Shown here: piece after piece, positions 7,710 to 17,533 of the stretch
How the letters are laid out: the number at the start of each line of letters is the position of its first letter
How positions within the stretch are numbered: position 1 is the first letter of the stretch
Assembly: GCA_964605155.1 (NCBI GenBank)
Contig: CAZSAK010000006.1
Location: 1-64,000, forward strand
Source of the DNA: CAZSAK01 sp964605155
Lineage (GTDB): Bacteria; Pseudomonadota; Gammaproteobacteria; SZUA-140
Direction of reading: 5' to 3'
Length of the DNA: 64,000 nt
Position numbers and translations under genes: made by a program
The notes under the pieces: model-generated
Told to the model about the DNA's origin: nothing
Database searches by the model: none
What the model saw: the letters and a program-made list of their open reading frames with translations, nothing else

Positions 7710-9059
7710 TCAGGGCCAGATTCCACGCTCTTGCGTCACCCGGGCAAGGCGTTCGATGGCAACCACGAGGGCCGCGGTGCGCATATTTATAGAGGTAGAT
7801 GGATCACTCTGTCCATTTTCCTGTGATCTGGATTGATTCATCAGCCCACGGCAACGATCGAAAACCATGTCTACACCATGATGGATTTTGCCATTAAGTT
7901 TGCCGTTTACCTCTTCCAGATCCCATTTTTCGTTCTCGATATTCTGAACCCACTCAAAATAACTGACGATCACCCCGCCGGCGTTGGCTAATATGTCCGG
8001 CAATAAAGGGATACCGCGCCTGTTCAGAACCTGATCAGCATTCGGTGTTGTGGGGCCGTTGGCAGCTTCAACGATCAACTTCGCCCGGATATTTTCTGCA
8101 TTTTCTCCACGTATCTGGTTACTCAATGCAGCAGGGATCAAAATATCGCAATCCAGTGACAACAGGTCATCGTTGGTCAGACTCCGCGTTTCCGGCAGCC
8201 CCACAATAGTACCGTGGGCCTGTTTAAAGTCTGTCGCGGCCTTGAGATCAATACCGTCCTCATTGAAAATCGCACCTTGCGAATCACTGATGGCCAATAT
8301 GACAGCACCCGCCTCCTGAAACAGCCATGCCACGATCGAACCCACTTGACCAAATCCCTGAACCGCTATCCTTGCCCCATGCAATGACTTCAATCCGGAT
8401 AAACCCGCCCTTGCGAGGTAGCGCTCTGTGGCATATAGGCAACCGCGTCCGGTGGCTTCATGACGACCTAGTGAACCGCCTATATCAATTGGTTTTCCGG
8501 TGACTACCGGCAGATTGTTACGTCCCGGATGCATGATGTCATAGGTGTCATAAACCCAGGCCATGGTTTGCTGGTCCGTATAAAGGTCAGGCGCAGGGAT
8601 GTCGGTATGAGGCCCGATGTTATCGCCGAGTTCCGTAATGAAACGGCGGGTAATACGACGCAATTCACTCTTTGACAAATCCTTTGTATCACATGCAACG
8701 CCTCCCTTGGCACCACCGAAAGGTACATCGAGCAGCGCACTTTTCCATGTCATCAATGCAGCCAGACCGCAAACCTCGTCGCGGGTCAGTTGCGGATGAA
8801 AACGTATACCACCTTTGCCAGGACCCAACAGACGATTATGGATCACCCGGTAACCCTGGAACATCCTTAACGAACCGTCATCCATCTCGACCGGAAAATT
8901 TACCGTAACGATCCTTTTAGGTTGGCGGAGAAAATTGAACAATGCGCCATCCAGGCCTTCCAGGCAATCAAATGCGCATTGCAAGTGGGTTTGCAGTATT
9001 TGTGAAGGGTCGTACTCTGCGACGCCCGTGGCTGAAGACTCGGGGATTCTGTTTTGCAT
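7710..9059 (-). CDS. Glu/Leu/Phe/Val dehydrogenase family, probable glutamate dehydrogenase (copy 1)
   Basis: Catalyses reversible oxidative deamination of an amino acid, most likely glutamate to 2-oxoglutarate. The 449 residues include the substrate lysines in GKGGIRF (Lys83) and MTWKSALL (Lys106), the catalytic Lys118 in PFGGAKGGV, and the Rossmann motif GFGQVGSIV. Length fits the hexameric class. A second, different family member lies at 17534-18961, so one may have another substrate or cofactor. The upstream 9060-9526 region holds a palindrome and may carry its promoter. The ATG at 9059 gives a family-typical N-terminus. Confidence 0.88.
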   Translation of the reverse strand: MQNRIPESSATGVAEYDPSQILQTHLQCAFDCLEGLDGALFNFLRQPKRIVTVNFPVEMDDGSLRMFQGYRVIHNRLLGPGKGGIRFHPQLTRDEVCGLAALMTWKSALLDVPFGGAKGGVACDTKDLSKSELRRITRRFITELGDNIGPHTDIPAPDLYTDQQTMAWVYDTYDIMHPGRNNLPVVTGKPIDIGGSLGRHEATGRGCLYATERYLARAGLSGLKSLHGARIAVQGFGQVGSIVAWLFQEAGAVILAISDSQGAIFNEDGIDLKAATDFKQAHGTIVGLPETRSLTNDDLLSLDCDILIPAALSNQIRGENAENIRAKLIVEAANGPTTPNADQVLNRRGIPLLPDILANAGGVIVSYFEWVQNIENEKWDLEEVNGKLNGKIHHGVDMVFDRCRGLMNQSRSQENGQSDPSTSINMRTAALVVAIERLARVTQERGIWP

Positions 9060-9344
9060 AATGTTGGCAGTCTCTTTTGTTTCTGGAACGAATATCGCCG
9101 GATTTGAACAGGATGCGGATATCAGGATTTATTTTCGGGATGTTCGTTATATAAGGCATGAATCCTGCTATTGTGATCCTCCTATTTGACATAATTTTTT
9201 GTATTGCGAAATGATATAAAGCGCCGAACTTATAATTTACCATTATATCAATAATTTAAGCGATTTCATCCTTTGATAGTCTGCATTAAGACCCTGAACA
9301 AGCAACGCCTGATTAATAAAAATGTCACTTGACTAAATTCATAT

Positions 9345-9362
9345 TTGGGAATATATTCCCAA
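9345..9362. promoter_or_regulatory. 18-bp perfect palindrome, operator candidate
   Basis: TTGGGAATATATTCCCAA reads identically on both strands. It lies centrally in the divergent region between the glutamate dehydrogenase and cytochrome c genes. Its symmetry suits a dimeric regulator. The binding protein is unknown. Confidence 0.45.
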
Positions 9363-9393
9363 TTACGCTTCCAGAAGCGCTTCCGAGCGTCTC

Positions 9394-9487
9394 GGCAACC
9401 TGCGCAAGGACCGTAATGCCGGTTCCCGGAATCAGGAAACAGGGTAATGTTCGAATCACAATGGAATGGATTCCTGTTCAGGTTGCC
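9394..9487 (+). promoter_or_regulatory. Possible structured 5' leader of the cytochrome c gene
   Basis: ggcaacctg (9394-9402) is complementary to caggttgcc (9479-9487), enclosing 76 bases, and inside it caggaa (9433-9438) can pair with ttcctg (9471-9476). The element ends 39 bases before the cytochrome c start. I do not recognise it as a known riboswitch class. It could also be chance complementarity. Confidence 0.3.
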
Positions 9488-9526
9488 CATGGGCGATATT
9501 GATAACTCTTAGATGGAGCTTGCGAA

Positions 9527-9850
9527 ATGATCTCAAAATACATGATATACCTATTCGCCGGGTGTTCTCTTTTAATGTCTTCCCTGACCATGGCGACCGT
9601 GGCAGCGGATAATGCGCCGGAGAAATCCAGACTGTGTGCCGGTTGTCACGGTACCAATGGTATCAGCACCAATCCGCGTATCCCTAACCTTGCCGGTCAG
9701 AAAAGGGACTACCTCATCAGGGAAATCAACGATTATCGCAAGGGTGAACGCGTAGATCCCATGATGTCAAATGTCGCTAAGGGCCTCAGTGATGATGAAA
9801 TCGAGGAACTCGCCGAATATTTCTCGCATATGGACACCCATTTCGATTAG
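9527..9850 (+). CDS. Periplasmic cytochrome c (class I, c553-like)
   Basis: A small electron carrier. The 107-residue precursor has a signal peptide (residues 1-27, cleavage near TVAA-DNA), a single heme site Cys37-x-x-Cys40-His41 (CAGCH), and a candidate axial methionine at 79 or 80 in DPMMSNVAKGLSDDEI. This Met region and the IPNLAGQ sequence are typical of c553/c4-half proteins. GGAG lies 9 bases before the ATG. It is divergent from glutamate dehydrogenase and convergent with ligA. Partner oxidase or reductase is not in the window. Confidence 0.87.
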   Translation: MISKYMIYLFAGCSLLMSSLTMATVAADNAPEKSRLCAGCHGTNGISTNPRIPNLAGQKRDYLIREINDYRKGERVDPMMSNVAKGLSDDEIEELAEYFSHMDTHFD

Positions 9851-9930
9851 AAGTGGCATTCCTTCGATCTACAGACAATCATCACTTTCACGAGTTCCTT
9901 AATCCCCTGATCAAGATAATGTCGCGCTTA

Positions 9931-11952
9931 TTATTGATGGTCAGATAGCAGTTTTATAAATGCTTGTTCATCAATGATCTTGATATTGAGCCGCATGGCC
10001 GTATCGTATTTAGAACCGGGTTCGGCACCTGCCACGACATAATCGGTCCTTTTGGATACACTGCCTGTCACCTTTGCGCCCAATGTCTGCAGTTTATCTT
10101 TCGCCTCGTCACGCGTCATGGCGTCCAGCGAGCCGGTCAGCACGAAGGTTTTGCCCTGCAGGGGCTTGTGTTCGTGCCTGCTCACCTTGATGTCCTTCCA
10201 GTGCACACCACGCTTGATCAGTTTATCAATGATCTCGCGGTTATGTTTCTGGTGAAAGAAGGCTACGATATGTGCGGCAACAACAGGCCCGATATCCTGG
10301 ACCTCCTGCAAGGTTTCCTCATCAGCCTGCATGATCGCATCCAAGCTGCCGAAATACCGGGCGAGTATCTGTGCCGTTGACTCCCCTACCTCGCGAATTC
10401 CCAGTGCATAGATAAACCGTTCAAGGGTGGTCGACATGCTCTTTTCCAGTGCCTCGATCAGATTGGCGGCGGATTTTTCCCCCATTCGTTCCAACCCAAT
10501 GAGTTGATCCTTTTTGAGTGAATACAGGTCTGCAACCGTATCGATCAGTTTGGAATCGACAAGTTGTTCAACGATCTTGTCTCCCAGCCCGTCGATATCC
10601 ATGGCACGGCGCGAGGCAAAATGCTTGACGGCGTTTTTATGCTGAGCTTCACAAAACAGTCCCCCTGTACAACGGGCTATCGCCTCCCCTTCAGGCTGGA
10701 TGATATCCGATCCGCACACCGGGCATTTCCTGGGCATGTGAAATACTTTGGCATCCTTCGGCCTGCGGTTCTTGACCACACTGACGACCTCTGGAATCAC
10801 GTCACCCGCCCTGCGTACGATGACGGTGTCACCGATACGCACATCCTTGCGCCTGATCTCATCCATGTTATGCAGTGTTGCATTGGACACGGTAACACCG
10901 CCGACAAACACCGGCTCAAGACGCGCAACCGGGGTGATAGCCCCGGTTCGGCCGACTTGCACATCGATATCGGTCAATTTTGTAACCTCTTCATGGGCAG
11001 GGAATTTATGTGCAATTGCCCAACGCGGCGCACGTGAAACAAAACCGAGTTCCTGTTGCTGCCTGATTTCGTTGACCTTGAAGACCACCCCGTCGATGTC
11101 ATAATCGAGTTTGTCGCGTTTCCCGCTGATCTTTTTGAAATAGTCGAAACACTCATCGATTCCTTTGACGACCTCGATCTCGGGCGGCACGCGCAGACCC
11201 CACTTGCGTATTCGTTGTAGTATGTCGCTGTGCTTCTCACCCAGCCCGGTATCCACCTTGCCGACACCATACCCGAAAAAATACAATGGCCGGTTGGATG
11301 TGATCCTGGGATCAAGCTGCCGCAGCGAACCCGCTGCAGCGTTACGCGGGTTGGCAAATTCCTTCTCCCCTTCTTTTCGCTGCCGCTCGTTCAATTCCAG
11401 AAATCCCGATTTGGTCATATAGACTTCACCACGTACCTCAAGAACGTCAGGATATCCCTTGCCGATCAAGCGCAGCGGGATCGACTGGACGGTACGGACA
11501 TTTTGCGTGATGTCTTCGCCGGTATTGCCGTCACCGCGTGTTGCACCTTTGACCAGAATACCCTTTTGATACATCAGACTGACGGCCAGCCCATCGAGCT
11601 TGGGTTCGGCGGCGTATTCGACCTGTTGTATGTCGAGCTTTTCCCGTACACGTCGATCGAAGGCCTGCAGCTCCTCATCGGAAAATGAGTTTTCCAGCGA
11701 CAGCATGGGGATCTCATGCTTGACCTCACCGAATGCCTTGACGGGCTCGGCACCGACCCTTTGTGTCGGCGAGTCCGGCGTGATCAGTTCAGGGTGTTGT
11801 TGTTCGAGCTCCTGGAGTTCCCGCAGCAGCCGGTCGTATCCCGCATCCGGGATTTCCGGAGCATCGAGGACGTAATAGAGATAATTGTGGTGATTGATTT
11901 CGCTACGTAGTCTATTGATCTTGTCAATATCGTCCCTGGATACCCTTTTCAT
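9931..11952 (-). CDS. ligA: NAD-dependent DNA ligase
   Basis: LigA seals nicks in DNA during replication and repair using NAD+. The 673-residue protein has the N-terminal NAD-binding Ia domain (HHNYLYYVLD), the adenylated Lys118 in the KLDG motif, an OB fold, a four-cysteine zinc finger beginning CPVCG, helix-hairpin-helix repeats and a C-terminal BRCT domain (GKTFVLTGSL). Length is normal. It lies 94 bases downstream of smc on the same strand. In many gammaproteobacteria zipA sits between these two genes; here there is no room for it. Confidence 0.96.
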   Translation of the reverse strand: MKRVSRDDIDKINRLRSEINHHNYLYYVLDAPEIPDAGYDRLLRELQELEQQHPELITPDSPTQRVGAEPVKAFGEVKHEIPMLSLENSFSDEELQAFDRRVREKLDIQQVEYAAEPKLDGLAVSLMYQKGILVKGATRGDGNTGEDITQNVRTVQSIPLRLIGKGYPDVLEVRGEVYMTKSGFLELNERQRKEGEKEFANPRNAAAGSLRQLDPRITSNRPLYFFGYGVGKVDTGLGEKHSDILQRIRKWGLRVPPEIEVVKGIDECFDYFKKISGKRDKLDYDIDGVVFKVNEIRQQQELGFVSRAPRWAIAHKFPAHEEVTKLTDIDVQVGRTGAITPVARLEPVFVGGVTVSNATLHNMDEIRRKDVRIGDTVIVRRAGDVIPEVVSVVKNRRPKDAKVFHMPRKCPVCGSDIIQPEGEAIARCTGGLFCEAQHKNAVKHFASRRAMDIDGLGDKIVEQLVDSKLIDTVADLYSLKKDQLIGLERMGEKSAANLIEALEKSMSTTLERFIYALGIREVGESTAQILARYFGSLDAIMQADEETLQEVQDIGPVVAAHIVAFFHQKHNREIIDKLIKRGVHWKDIKVSRHEHKPLQGKTFVLTGSLDAMTRDEAKDKLQTLGAKVTGSVSKRTDYVVAGAEPGSKYDTAMRLNIKIIDEQAFIKLLSDHQ

Positions 11953-12046
11953 AGGGACAATTATAACGATGGATCAGGCAAGTTGATAATCCCGGATTGC
12001 GGTTTCGATCCAGGACTACGGGGATATGATGAGGGGAGGTGGAATC

Positions 12047-15000
12047 TTATCCCGTTGCGACCATTTCGACGGCTTCATCTACGTCGACGGCGACAAGTCT
12101 TGAGACACCGGGTTCCTGCATGGTCACACCGATAAGTTGGTGAGCCATTTCCATAGTGATCTTGTTATGGGTGATAAACAGGAACTGGACGCGTTCTGAC
12201 ATCTCGGACACGAGTTGGCAAAAACGCACAGTATTGGCGTCATCGAGCGGTGCATCCACCTCGTCAAGCAGACAGAACGGAGCAGGATTCAGTTCAAACA
12301 TGGCAAATACCAGCGCGACCGCAGTGAGGGCCTTTTCTCCACCCGACAGCAGATGGATATTGCTGTTACGCTTGCCAGGCGGCTGGGCCATGATCGCGAC
12401 ACCGGTCTCGAGCAGGTTATCACTGGTCATCTCCATGCGTGCGATACCACCACCGAACAGGCGCGGAAACAGTGATTGCAACCGCTCATTGACCCTGTCA
12501 AAGGTCTCCTTGAAACGTGCACGGGTTTCCTGATCGATCTTGCGAATCGCGTTCTCGAGTGTCATCAGGGCCTCGGTCAGATCAGCGTGCTGTGAGTCAA
12601 GGTAATCCTTGCGCTCGGACTGCTCGGAGAATTCCTCAATCGCCGCCAGATTGATTGCGCCCAAACGCTGGACTTTCTGTTCGATGTCACTGATCTTCTC
12701 CTGCCACACTTCATCATCGGCCTCATCCGGAATCTCTTCCAGCAGGGAATCAAGTTGATAACTGGTTTCGAGTATCTGTTCCTGCAGGGTCTGACTGCGT
12801 ACCTGCAATTCACGCCAGTCCAGGCGGACCTTTTCCAGGTCGCTGCGCATCTGCTCGGTCTTGAGCTCGATAACGCCGCGTTTCTCGTTGAGCTCCCTCA
12901 GGCTATGTTCACACGCCTCAACCTGTTGCCTGGCGGTGGTCAGTGCCGACTCGATTTCGAGTCGCTTGGCAAGCATGGTCTCGAGTTCGGCCTTCATGTC
13001 ATCGATCGGTCCATTACCATCGGCTAGTGCCGCAGTCAGCTCATCATGACGACGTTGCATCTGTGCAAGCTGGTGTTGCATACGTTCATGGTTTTCATTC
13101 AAAGTACTGAGTTGCGACCTGATCGATTCGGCGCGTAATACGGCTTCACGCGAAGCATCCCTGTCATGTCTTGCCTGTTCCCTGCAAGATTCAAGTTTGG
13201 TGCGTAATTCATCCCGTCTGCCGGACATGGCGGTGCGTTGTTTTTCGTGTTGTCCGGTTTCAGCCAGTGCCGTTTCCAGACGTTGATGCGCCGCACTCAA
13301 CTCCTGCCTGTCGTCGGTCATCTGCGTCCGAATTTCTGCCATCTCATTATGCAGGTTGTCGTGGCGTGTCTGGATCTGTTCCAGCCGGGCGTCCTTGCTG
13401 CTCAGCTGGGTACGCAACTCTGCATGTTGGTGAGCGGCCTCGTTGATCCTGGCCTGCAGGGTATCGCGTTCTTCCTCCAGGGCCTTGAGCTGGACACCAC
13501 CTTCCTGCAGGTCGCACTCCAGCTTTTCAACGTGTGCGGTTGCCTTATCCAGTTGACGGGACAATTGCTTGAGTTCCTGCTCTCTGACAAGAACCCCCGT
13601 CTTTTCATCCACTTCACGGATGATGCGCAGCCAGTCATTGCCGATCCAGACTCCGTCACGGGTAACGACCGATTCATTGGTCCCGAGTCTGGTGCGCAGG
13701 TCCAAGGCCTCTGCCAGCGTATTGACGGCGTAGACGCCGGCAAACAGCGAATCCAGTTGCCACGGGGCAGTTACCTTATCCAGTAATTGCATGGCGGTCA
13801 GTTTACCCCTGGCGGTCGTCACACGAACGCTGGTATCGAATACCGTCAAGGTACCCTGTCGCAGGCTAGCAAGTTTATCCGCAACCTTATCAAGACCGTC
13901 GACACATACCGCCTCGAGGGTAAGGCCAAGGACTGCCTCGACGGCGTTCTCCCAGCCATCAACGACTTCGATCGACTCTGCAAGACGACGTATATCGTGT
14001 AGACCGTTTTCCTCCAGCCAGGTAGTAACGTGAGTCTCAGTCTTGCCCAGAGCGGCCTTTTGCAGCGTATCCAGCGAGGTATGTTGTTTTTGCAGGACCA
14101 GCAGCCGGTCCCGCTCGTTTTCCAGTTCGGCTGCGAGCAGGTCATTGGCATCACGCTGCTTGCCGATGCTGCCGAGTGTGGTGTGAAGATCATTACGAAG
14201 CGTATCCAGGTTGCGGCCGAATTCAGTCACCTTGTCCTTGAGATCGTCGCTTTCCTGTTTCAATGAATGTGATGAAAGTTCCTGTTGTTCGGCTTCATGC
14301 CGCGACAGGCGTGTCTGTAAACGTGCGAGGCGGTCCTCAAGGTGTGTTATACGGGTGCGTTCCACCTCCGCGACCTGCAATTCGGCAGCTGCCGCTGCAT
14401 TCAGAGCCTCCCACTCGTGTTGCCAGGACTGCATGGCCTGTTCCGCAACCGCCAATGCAGTTGCCGAGGCGGCCTCCGCCTGCCGAGTGGTTTCTATGCC
14501 GGGTTCGGTGGCCTCCATGTCCCGCCGGAGTTTTTCCAGCTGCCTGCTGTCATGATCGAAATGACCCTGGATTTCAATGCGACTCTTTTCCAGTTCCTCC
14601 AGATCGCGCTGATTTTGCTGACGCATTTCGCTGGCATGCTGAATCGATTGTTCGAGACGGGCAATCTCGGAGCCGACACTGTAAAACTCACCCTGGATAC
14701 GGTTGAAGGACTCGTTTTCCTCGGCATGTTGTGTCCGGTGTTTTTCGATCCTGGCCTCGACAGCGCGTAACTCTGCAAGTTGGCCTTCCAGCGCGGTCTC
14801 ATCGGCAGTGATCTGGCGATTCTTGTCACGGACCTCTTGATCGAGGGCACGCCAGCGCAATGCCAGCGCCTGTGCCTTGAGCAAGCGCTCTTCCTGCTTC
14901 AGTTCCTTGAATTTCTCCGCCGCCTTGGCCTGACGCTGCAAAGTTTGAAGTCTTTTATTAATTTCATCAATTAAGTCATTTATTCTATTTATATTTTCTT

Positions 15001-15562
15001 TTGTATTCCTGATACGGTTTTCGGTTTCACGACGCCGCTCCTTGTATTTCGAGATGCCCGCCGCCTCCTCAAGAAATACCCGTAATTCATCGGGTTTGGC
15101 TTCGATCAGGCGTGAGATGGTACCCTGTTCAATGATGGCATAACTGCGCGGCCCGAGGCCGGTGCCCAGAAAGATATCGGTAATGTCCTTCCTGCGGCAG
15201 CGGGTACCGTTCAGGTAATAGACCGACTGGCCGTCGCGTGTCAGCTGGCGTTTGATCGCTATTTCACTGTAGTTGGCATACTGCCCGCCGATGCGACCCT
15301 CGTTGTTGTCAAAGCACAGTTCAATCGCCGCATGACCGACCGGTTTGCGCGATGTGGACCCATTGAATATCACATCTTCCAGCGAATCACCGCGCAGGTG
15401 CCGGGCCGAGCTTTCGCCCATCACCCAGCGCACGGCATCAATCACGTTGGACTTGCCGCACCCGTTCGGGCCGACGACGCCTATCAGCTGACCTGGAAGT
15501 GCGATAGTGGTAGGATCTACGAAAGACTTAAAACCGGATAATTTGATTCTTTTAAGTCGCAT
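12047..15562 (-). CDS. smc: Chromosome segregation protein SMC
   Basis: An ATPase that organises and helps segregate the chromosome. The 1171-residue protein has the N-terminal Walker A GPNGCGKSN (residues 31-39), long coiled coils (about 170-500 and 660-1000), a central hinge (about 510-650), the ABC signature LLSGGEKAL and Walker B FCLLDEVDAPL at the C-terminus. Length is typical. ScpA and ScpB are not in the window. Presence of SMC rather than MukB fits a gammaproteobacterium outside the enteric and Vibrio groups. Divergent from queF, upstream of ligA. Confidence 0.96.
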   Translation of the reverse strand: MRLKRIKLSGFKSFVDPTTIALPGQLIGVVGPNGCGKSNVIDAVRWVMGESSARHLRGDSLEDVIFNGSTSRKPVGHAAIELCFDNNEGRIGGQYANYSEIAIKRQLTRDGQSVYYLNGTRCRRKDITDIFLGTGLGPRSYAIIEQGTISRLIEAKPDELRVFLEEAAGISKYKERRRETENRIRNTKENINRINDLIDEINKRLQTLQRQAKAAEKFKELKQEERLLKAQALALRWRALDQEVRDKNRQITADETALEGQLAELRAVEARIEKHRTQHAEENESFNRIQGEFYSVGSEIARLEQSIQHASEMRQQNQRDLEELEKSRIEIQGHFDHDSRQLEKLRRDMEATEPGIETTRQAEAASATALAVAEQAMQSWQHEWEALNAAAAAELQVAEVERTRITHLEDRLARLQTRLSRHEAEQQELSSHSLKQESDDLKDKVTEFGRNLDTLRNDLHTTLGSIGKQRDANDLLAAELENERDRLLVLQKQHTSLDTLQKAALGKTETHVTTWLEENGLHDIRRLAESIEVVDGWENAVEAVLGLTLEAVCVDGLDKVADKLASLRQGTLTVFDTSVRVTTARGKLTAMQLLDKVTAPWQLDSLFAGVYAVNTLAEALDLRTRLGTNESVVTRDGVWIGNDWLRIIREVDEKTGVLVREQELKQLSRQLDKATAHVEKLECDLQEGGVQLKALEEERDTLQARINEAAHQHAELRTQLSSKDARLEQIQTRHDNLHNEMAEIRTQMTDDRQELSAAHQRLETALAETGQHEKQRTAMSGRRDELRTKLESCREQARHDRDASREAVLRAESIRSQLSTLNENHERMQHQLAQMQRRHDELTAALADGNGPIDDMKAELETMLAKRLEIESALTTARQQVEACEHSLRELNEKRGVIELKTEQMRSDLEKVRLDWRELQVRSQTLQEQILETSYQLDSLLEEIPDEADDEVWQEKISDIEQKVQRLGAINLAAIEEFSEQSERKDYLDSQHADLTEALMTLENAIRKIDQETRARFKETFDRVNERLQSLFPRLFGGGIARMEMTSDNLLETGVAIMAQPPGKRNSNIHLLSGGEKALTAVALVFAMFELNPAPFCLLDEVDAPLDDANTVRFCQLVSEMSERVQFLFITHNKITMEMAHQLIGVTMQEPGVSRLVAVDVDEAVEMVATG

Positions 15563-15665
15563 TGGGCTACAAGATTACAGCAAGAATGTCCGCGCAGACA
15601 AGCCTGGAAACAAACTATATGCTGCTTTAGACGCGCTTGCAACACAATATATTGTATTTACAGTT

Positions 15666-16055
15666 ATGCCGACCAGACCTGCCAAGACACTTGAAACCTT
15701 TGATAATCCGAATTTCGGGCGGGATTATACAATACGAATGCGTATACCGGAATTCACCTGTCTGTGCCCCAGGACCGGTCAACCGGATTTCGCCACCCTT
15801 CACATCGAGTATGTTCCGGCCCGGCTTTGCATGGAACTCAAGTCCCTCAAACTCTATATCTGGTCATACCGTGATGAAGGAGCCTTTCACGAGGCTGTCA
15901 CCAACAGGATTCTGGACGACCTGGTTGCCACCTGTGAACCGCAGTTCATGCGTATCAACGCCGAATTCAATGTACGCGGAGGCATCTATACCTCTGTGAT
16001 TGCCGAATACCGCAGTGAATCATGGGTCGCTCCGAGCCCGGTAACGTTACCCTGA
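15666..16055 (+). CDS. queF: NADPH-dependent 7-cyano-7-deazaguanine reductase
   Basis: QueF reduces preQ0 to preQ1 in queuosine biosynthesis. The 129-residue protein carries the catalytic Cys34 in TCLCPRTGQPDF and the QueF motif ELKSLKLY (57-64), and is of the short, unimodular type. The open frame extends upstream to 15507, but only from the ATG at 15666 (MPTRPAKTLETF) does the length and N-terminus match the family; the upstream part overlaps the start of smc in reverse and has no family similarity. A weak ribosome-binding site precedes it. Other queuosine genes are absent here. Confidence 0.93.
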   Translation: MPTRPAKTLETFDNPNFGRDYTIRMRIPEFTCLCPRTGQPDFATLHIEYVPARLCMELKSLKLYIWSYRDEGAFHEAVTNRILDDLVATCEPQFMRINAEFNVRGGIYTSVIAEYRSESWVAPSPVTLP

Positions 16056-16115
16056 TACGTTAACCTTGCGCAGTCGCTCGGCCAGTGGTGTGGACATCAT
16101 CGAATGGGGAAGGAA

Positions 16116-16424
16116 CTATTGAATTTCGCGCCCGCAGTTCCAGCAGAGCTGGAAATCCCCGGGATTCATCTCGCCGCACTGCGGACATTGCCTGCTTGAC
16201 GTATCTGCCACAGGGTTTTCAAAATCCCTGATAACATCCCGTGCCCGCATCAGATCGTCCGCATCGACCAGCCATATTTCGGGGTAGGTATTCACGAAGG
16301 GGATTTCTCCCACACCTCCCTGGGCATTTTCATTGAAAACGTGGGTCTCGATACCCGCCTGCCCGAGCAGATCCTGGATCATATGGGCTTCGAGGAGATT
16401 GGCCGCGCGGTAACATCTGATCAT
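16116..16424 (-). CDS. DUF2007 protein with C-terminal zinc ribbon
   Basis: The 102-residue protein has an N-terminal DUF2007 fold (MIRCYRAANLLEAHMIQDLL onward, residues 1-70), which resembles PII-like signalling domains, and a C-terminal zinc ribbon with cysteines in CPQCG and CWNCG about 15 residues apart. Function is not established; a signal-transducing or protein-binding role is supposed for the family. Its start overlaps the end of the HDOD gene by four bases (ATGA), so the two are translationally coupled. Confidence 0.85.
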   Translation of the reverse strand: MIRCYRAANLLEAHMIQDLLGQAGIETHVFNENAQGGVGEIPFVNTYPEIWLVDADDLMRARDVIRDFENPVADTSSRQCPQCGEMNPGDFQLCWNCGREIQ

Positions 16425-17359
16425 GGCCTGGATTGTTCCAACAGACGCTGTTCCCGCGCGGTGTATTCACCCGCGATTACCTTGATATACTTCCCCAGCT
16501 CCATCGATTGAAACTGATCTGCAAGGGTTGAGCCTATGGTGCTGGAATAAATGATACCCTCAGGATCCGGCATCTTCGATTCAATAACCAGCCTGCCATA
16601 TTTCCTGAAACTTTCATCAACCACGGCATGGGCCATGTGCACAACCGCGGACAGTGACAGCGACGCCTTCTTTTCAAAGGCAAAATAGTTATGATCAACT
16701 ATCTCGATAAGCGATTCCGGGAGATTGAATTTCTCGATAACCCTGGCCCCGACACGGGGATAATACTTTTCGATAAACTCCTCCTCAAGTTCCAGCCGCT
16801 GCTTGCCGGCATACAACATCATAAATACCTTGCCCATCTCTAAGAACAGGCCACCTAGAGCAACCGTACTTCTTATCTTGCCCTTCAATCCAAAAAATCT
16901 GGCAATCACCTCGCTGAGTTTGCTGGTGGCAAAATTACGCGCAAAGATGATCCGCAATTCCTCCGTACTTGCCAGTGTCAGCAGGGCGATAAAGATTGCA
17001 GTCGTCTTGGTGGTCTCCGATCCGAGGTGTTTCACGACATCGACAAAACGTGTAATGTGACCCGAACGGACCTTGCCGTAATGCACCGAGTTGGCGATGA
17101 TAAACAGGCGTGCCGCGACCACTGTTCCCAACTGATCCTTCAGTGATTCTATCTGGGAAGGCATTGCTTTCTCATCATCGAGGATATCCAGCACGCTGTA
17201 TTCAAACCCCAGATTGATATCCTCAAGACACTGCAGGACACCTTCTATGATATCTTCATCAGTTTCCGATACCTTGCCCTCTTCTGACAGAACCTCATCC
17301 AGATCATCGACTGCAACACTTTCGGGATTATCTGTTGACTCGGTGTTTTGTTCAGTCAC
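16421..17359 (-). CDS. HDOD-domain signalling protein
   Basis: The 312-residue protein has an acidic, probably disordered N-terminus (residues 1-40) and an HDOD domain (about residues 60-270). HDOD is related to HD phosphohydrolases but usually lacks the full set of metal ligands; the conserved LPESLIEIVDHNYFAFE region is visible near residue 215. Such proteins take part in signalling and stress or motility control, with mechanisms mostly unknown. Overlaps the DUF2007 gene by four bases. Divergent from the second glutamate dehydrogenase, with 174 bases between. Confidence 0.83.
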   Translation of the reverse strand: MTEQNTESTDNPESVAVDDLDEVLSEEGKVSETDEDIIEGVLQCLEDINLGFEYSVLDILDDEKAMPSQIESLKDQLGTVVAARLFIIANSVHYGKVRSGHITRFVDVVKHLGSETTKTTAIFIALLTLASTEELRIIFARNFATSKLSEVIARFFGLKGKIRSTVALGGLFLEMGKVFMMLYAGKQRLELEEEFIEKYYPRVGARVIEKFNLPESLIEIVDHNYFAFEKKASLSLSAVVHMAHAVVDESFRKYGRLVIESKMPDPEGIIYSSTIGSTLADQFQSMELGKYIKVIAGEYTAREQRLLEQSRP

Positions 17360-17533
17360 CTGATCCTCGCTTGCTATTGTACTGATCAGAAAATATAACT
17401 ATCGTAACGTATTTTATTGATGATATATTGCCGACTCGAAATTTAAAGGTTTTTATACCAATCATAAGCTGTTTCTCCGAAGCGAGCTGTATGTCTTCAA
17501 TCTCCGTGATCCATTTAAAAGCCGGATACCATA

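Larger units (their letters stand above)
9060..9526. other. Gene-free divergent region between glutamate dehydrogenase and cytochrome c
   Basis: 467 bases between two divergent genes. It contains a perfect palindrome (9345-9362) and a long inverted repeat (9394-9402 with 9479-9487). Short open frames on the minus strand (8968-9243, 9266-9490) show no family resemblance and lack ribosome-binding sites, so I do not call them. Promoters for both flanking genes are expected here. Confidence 0.5.

Noticed and set aside
9266..9490. Minus-strand frame with a CAGC sequence, which first suggested a heme protein
   Set aside because: No CxxCH, no signal peptide, no ribosome-binding site; it covers the inverted repeat.
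15507..15665. N-terminal extension of QueF
   Set aside because: Overlaps smc, no similarity to QueF, and the family length fits the start at 15666.
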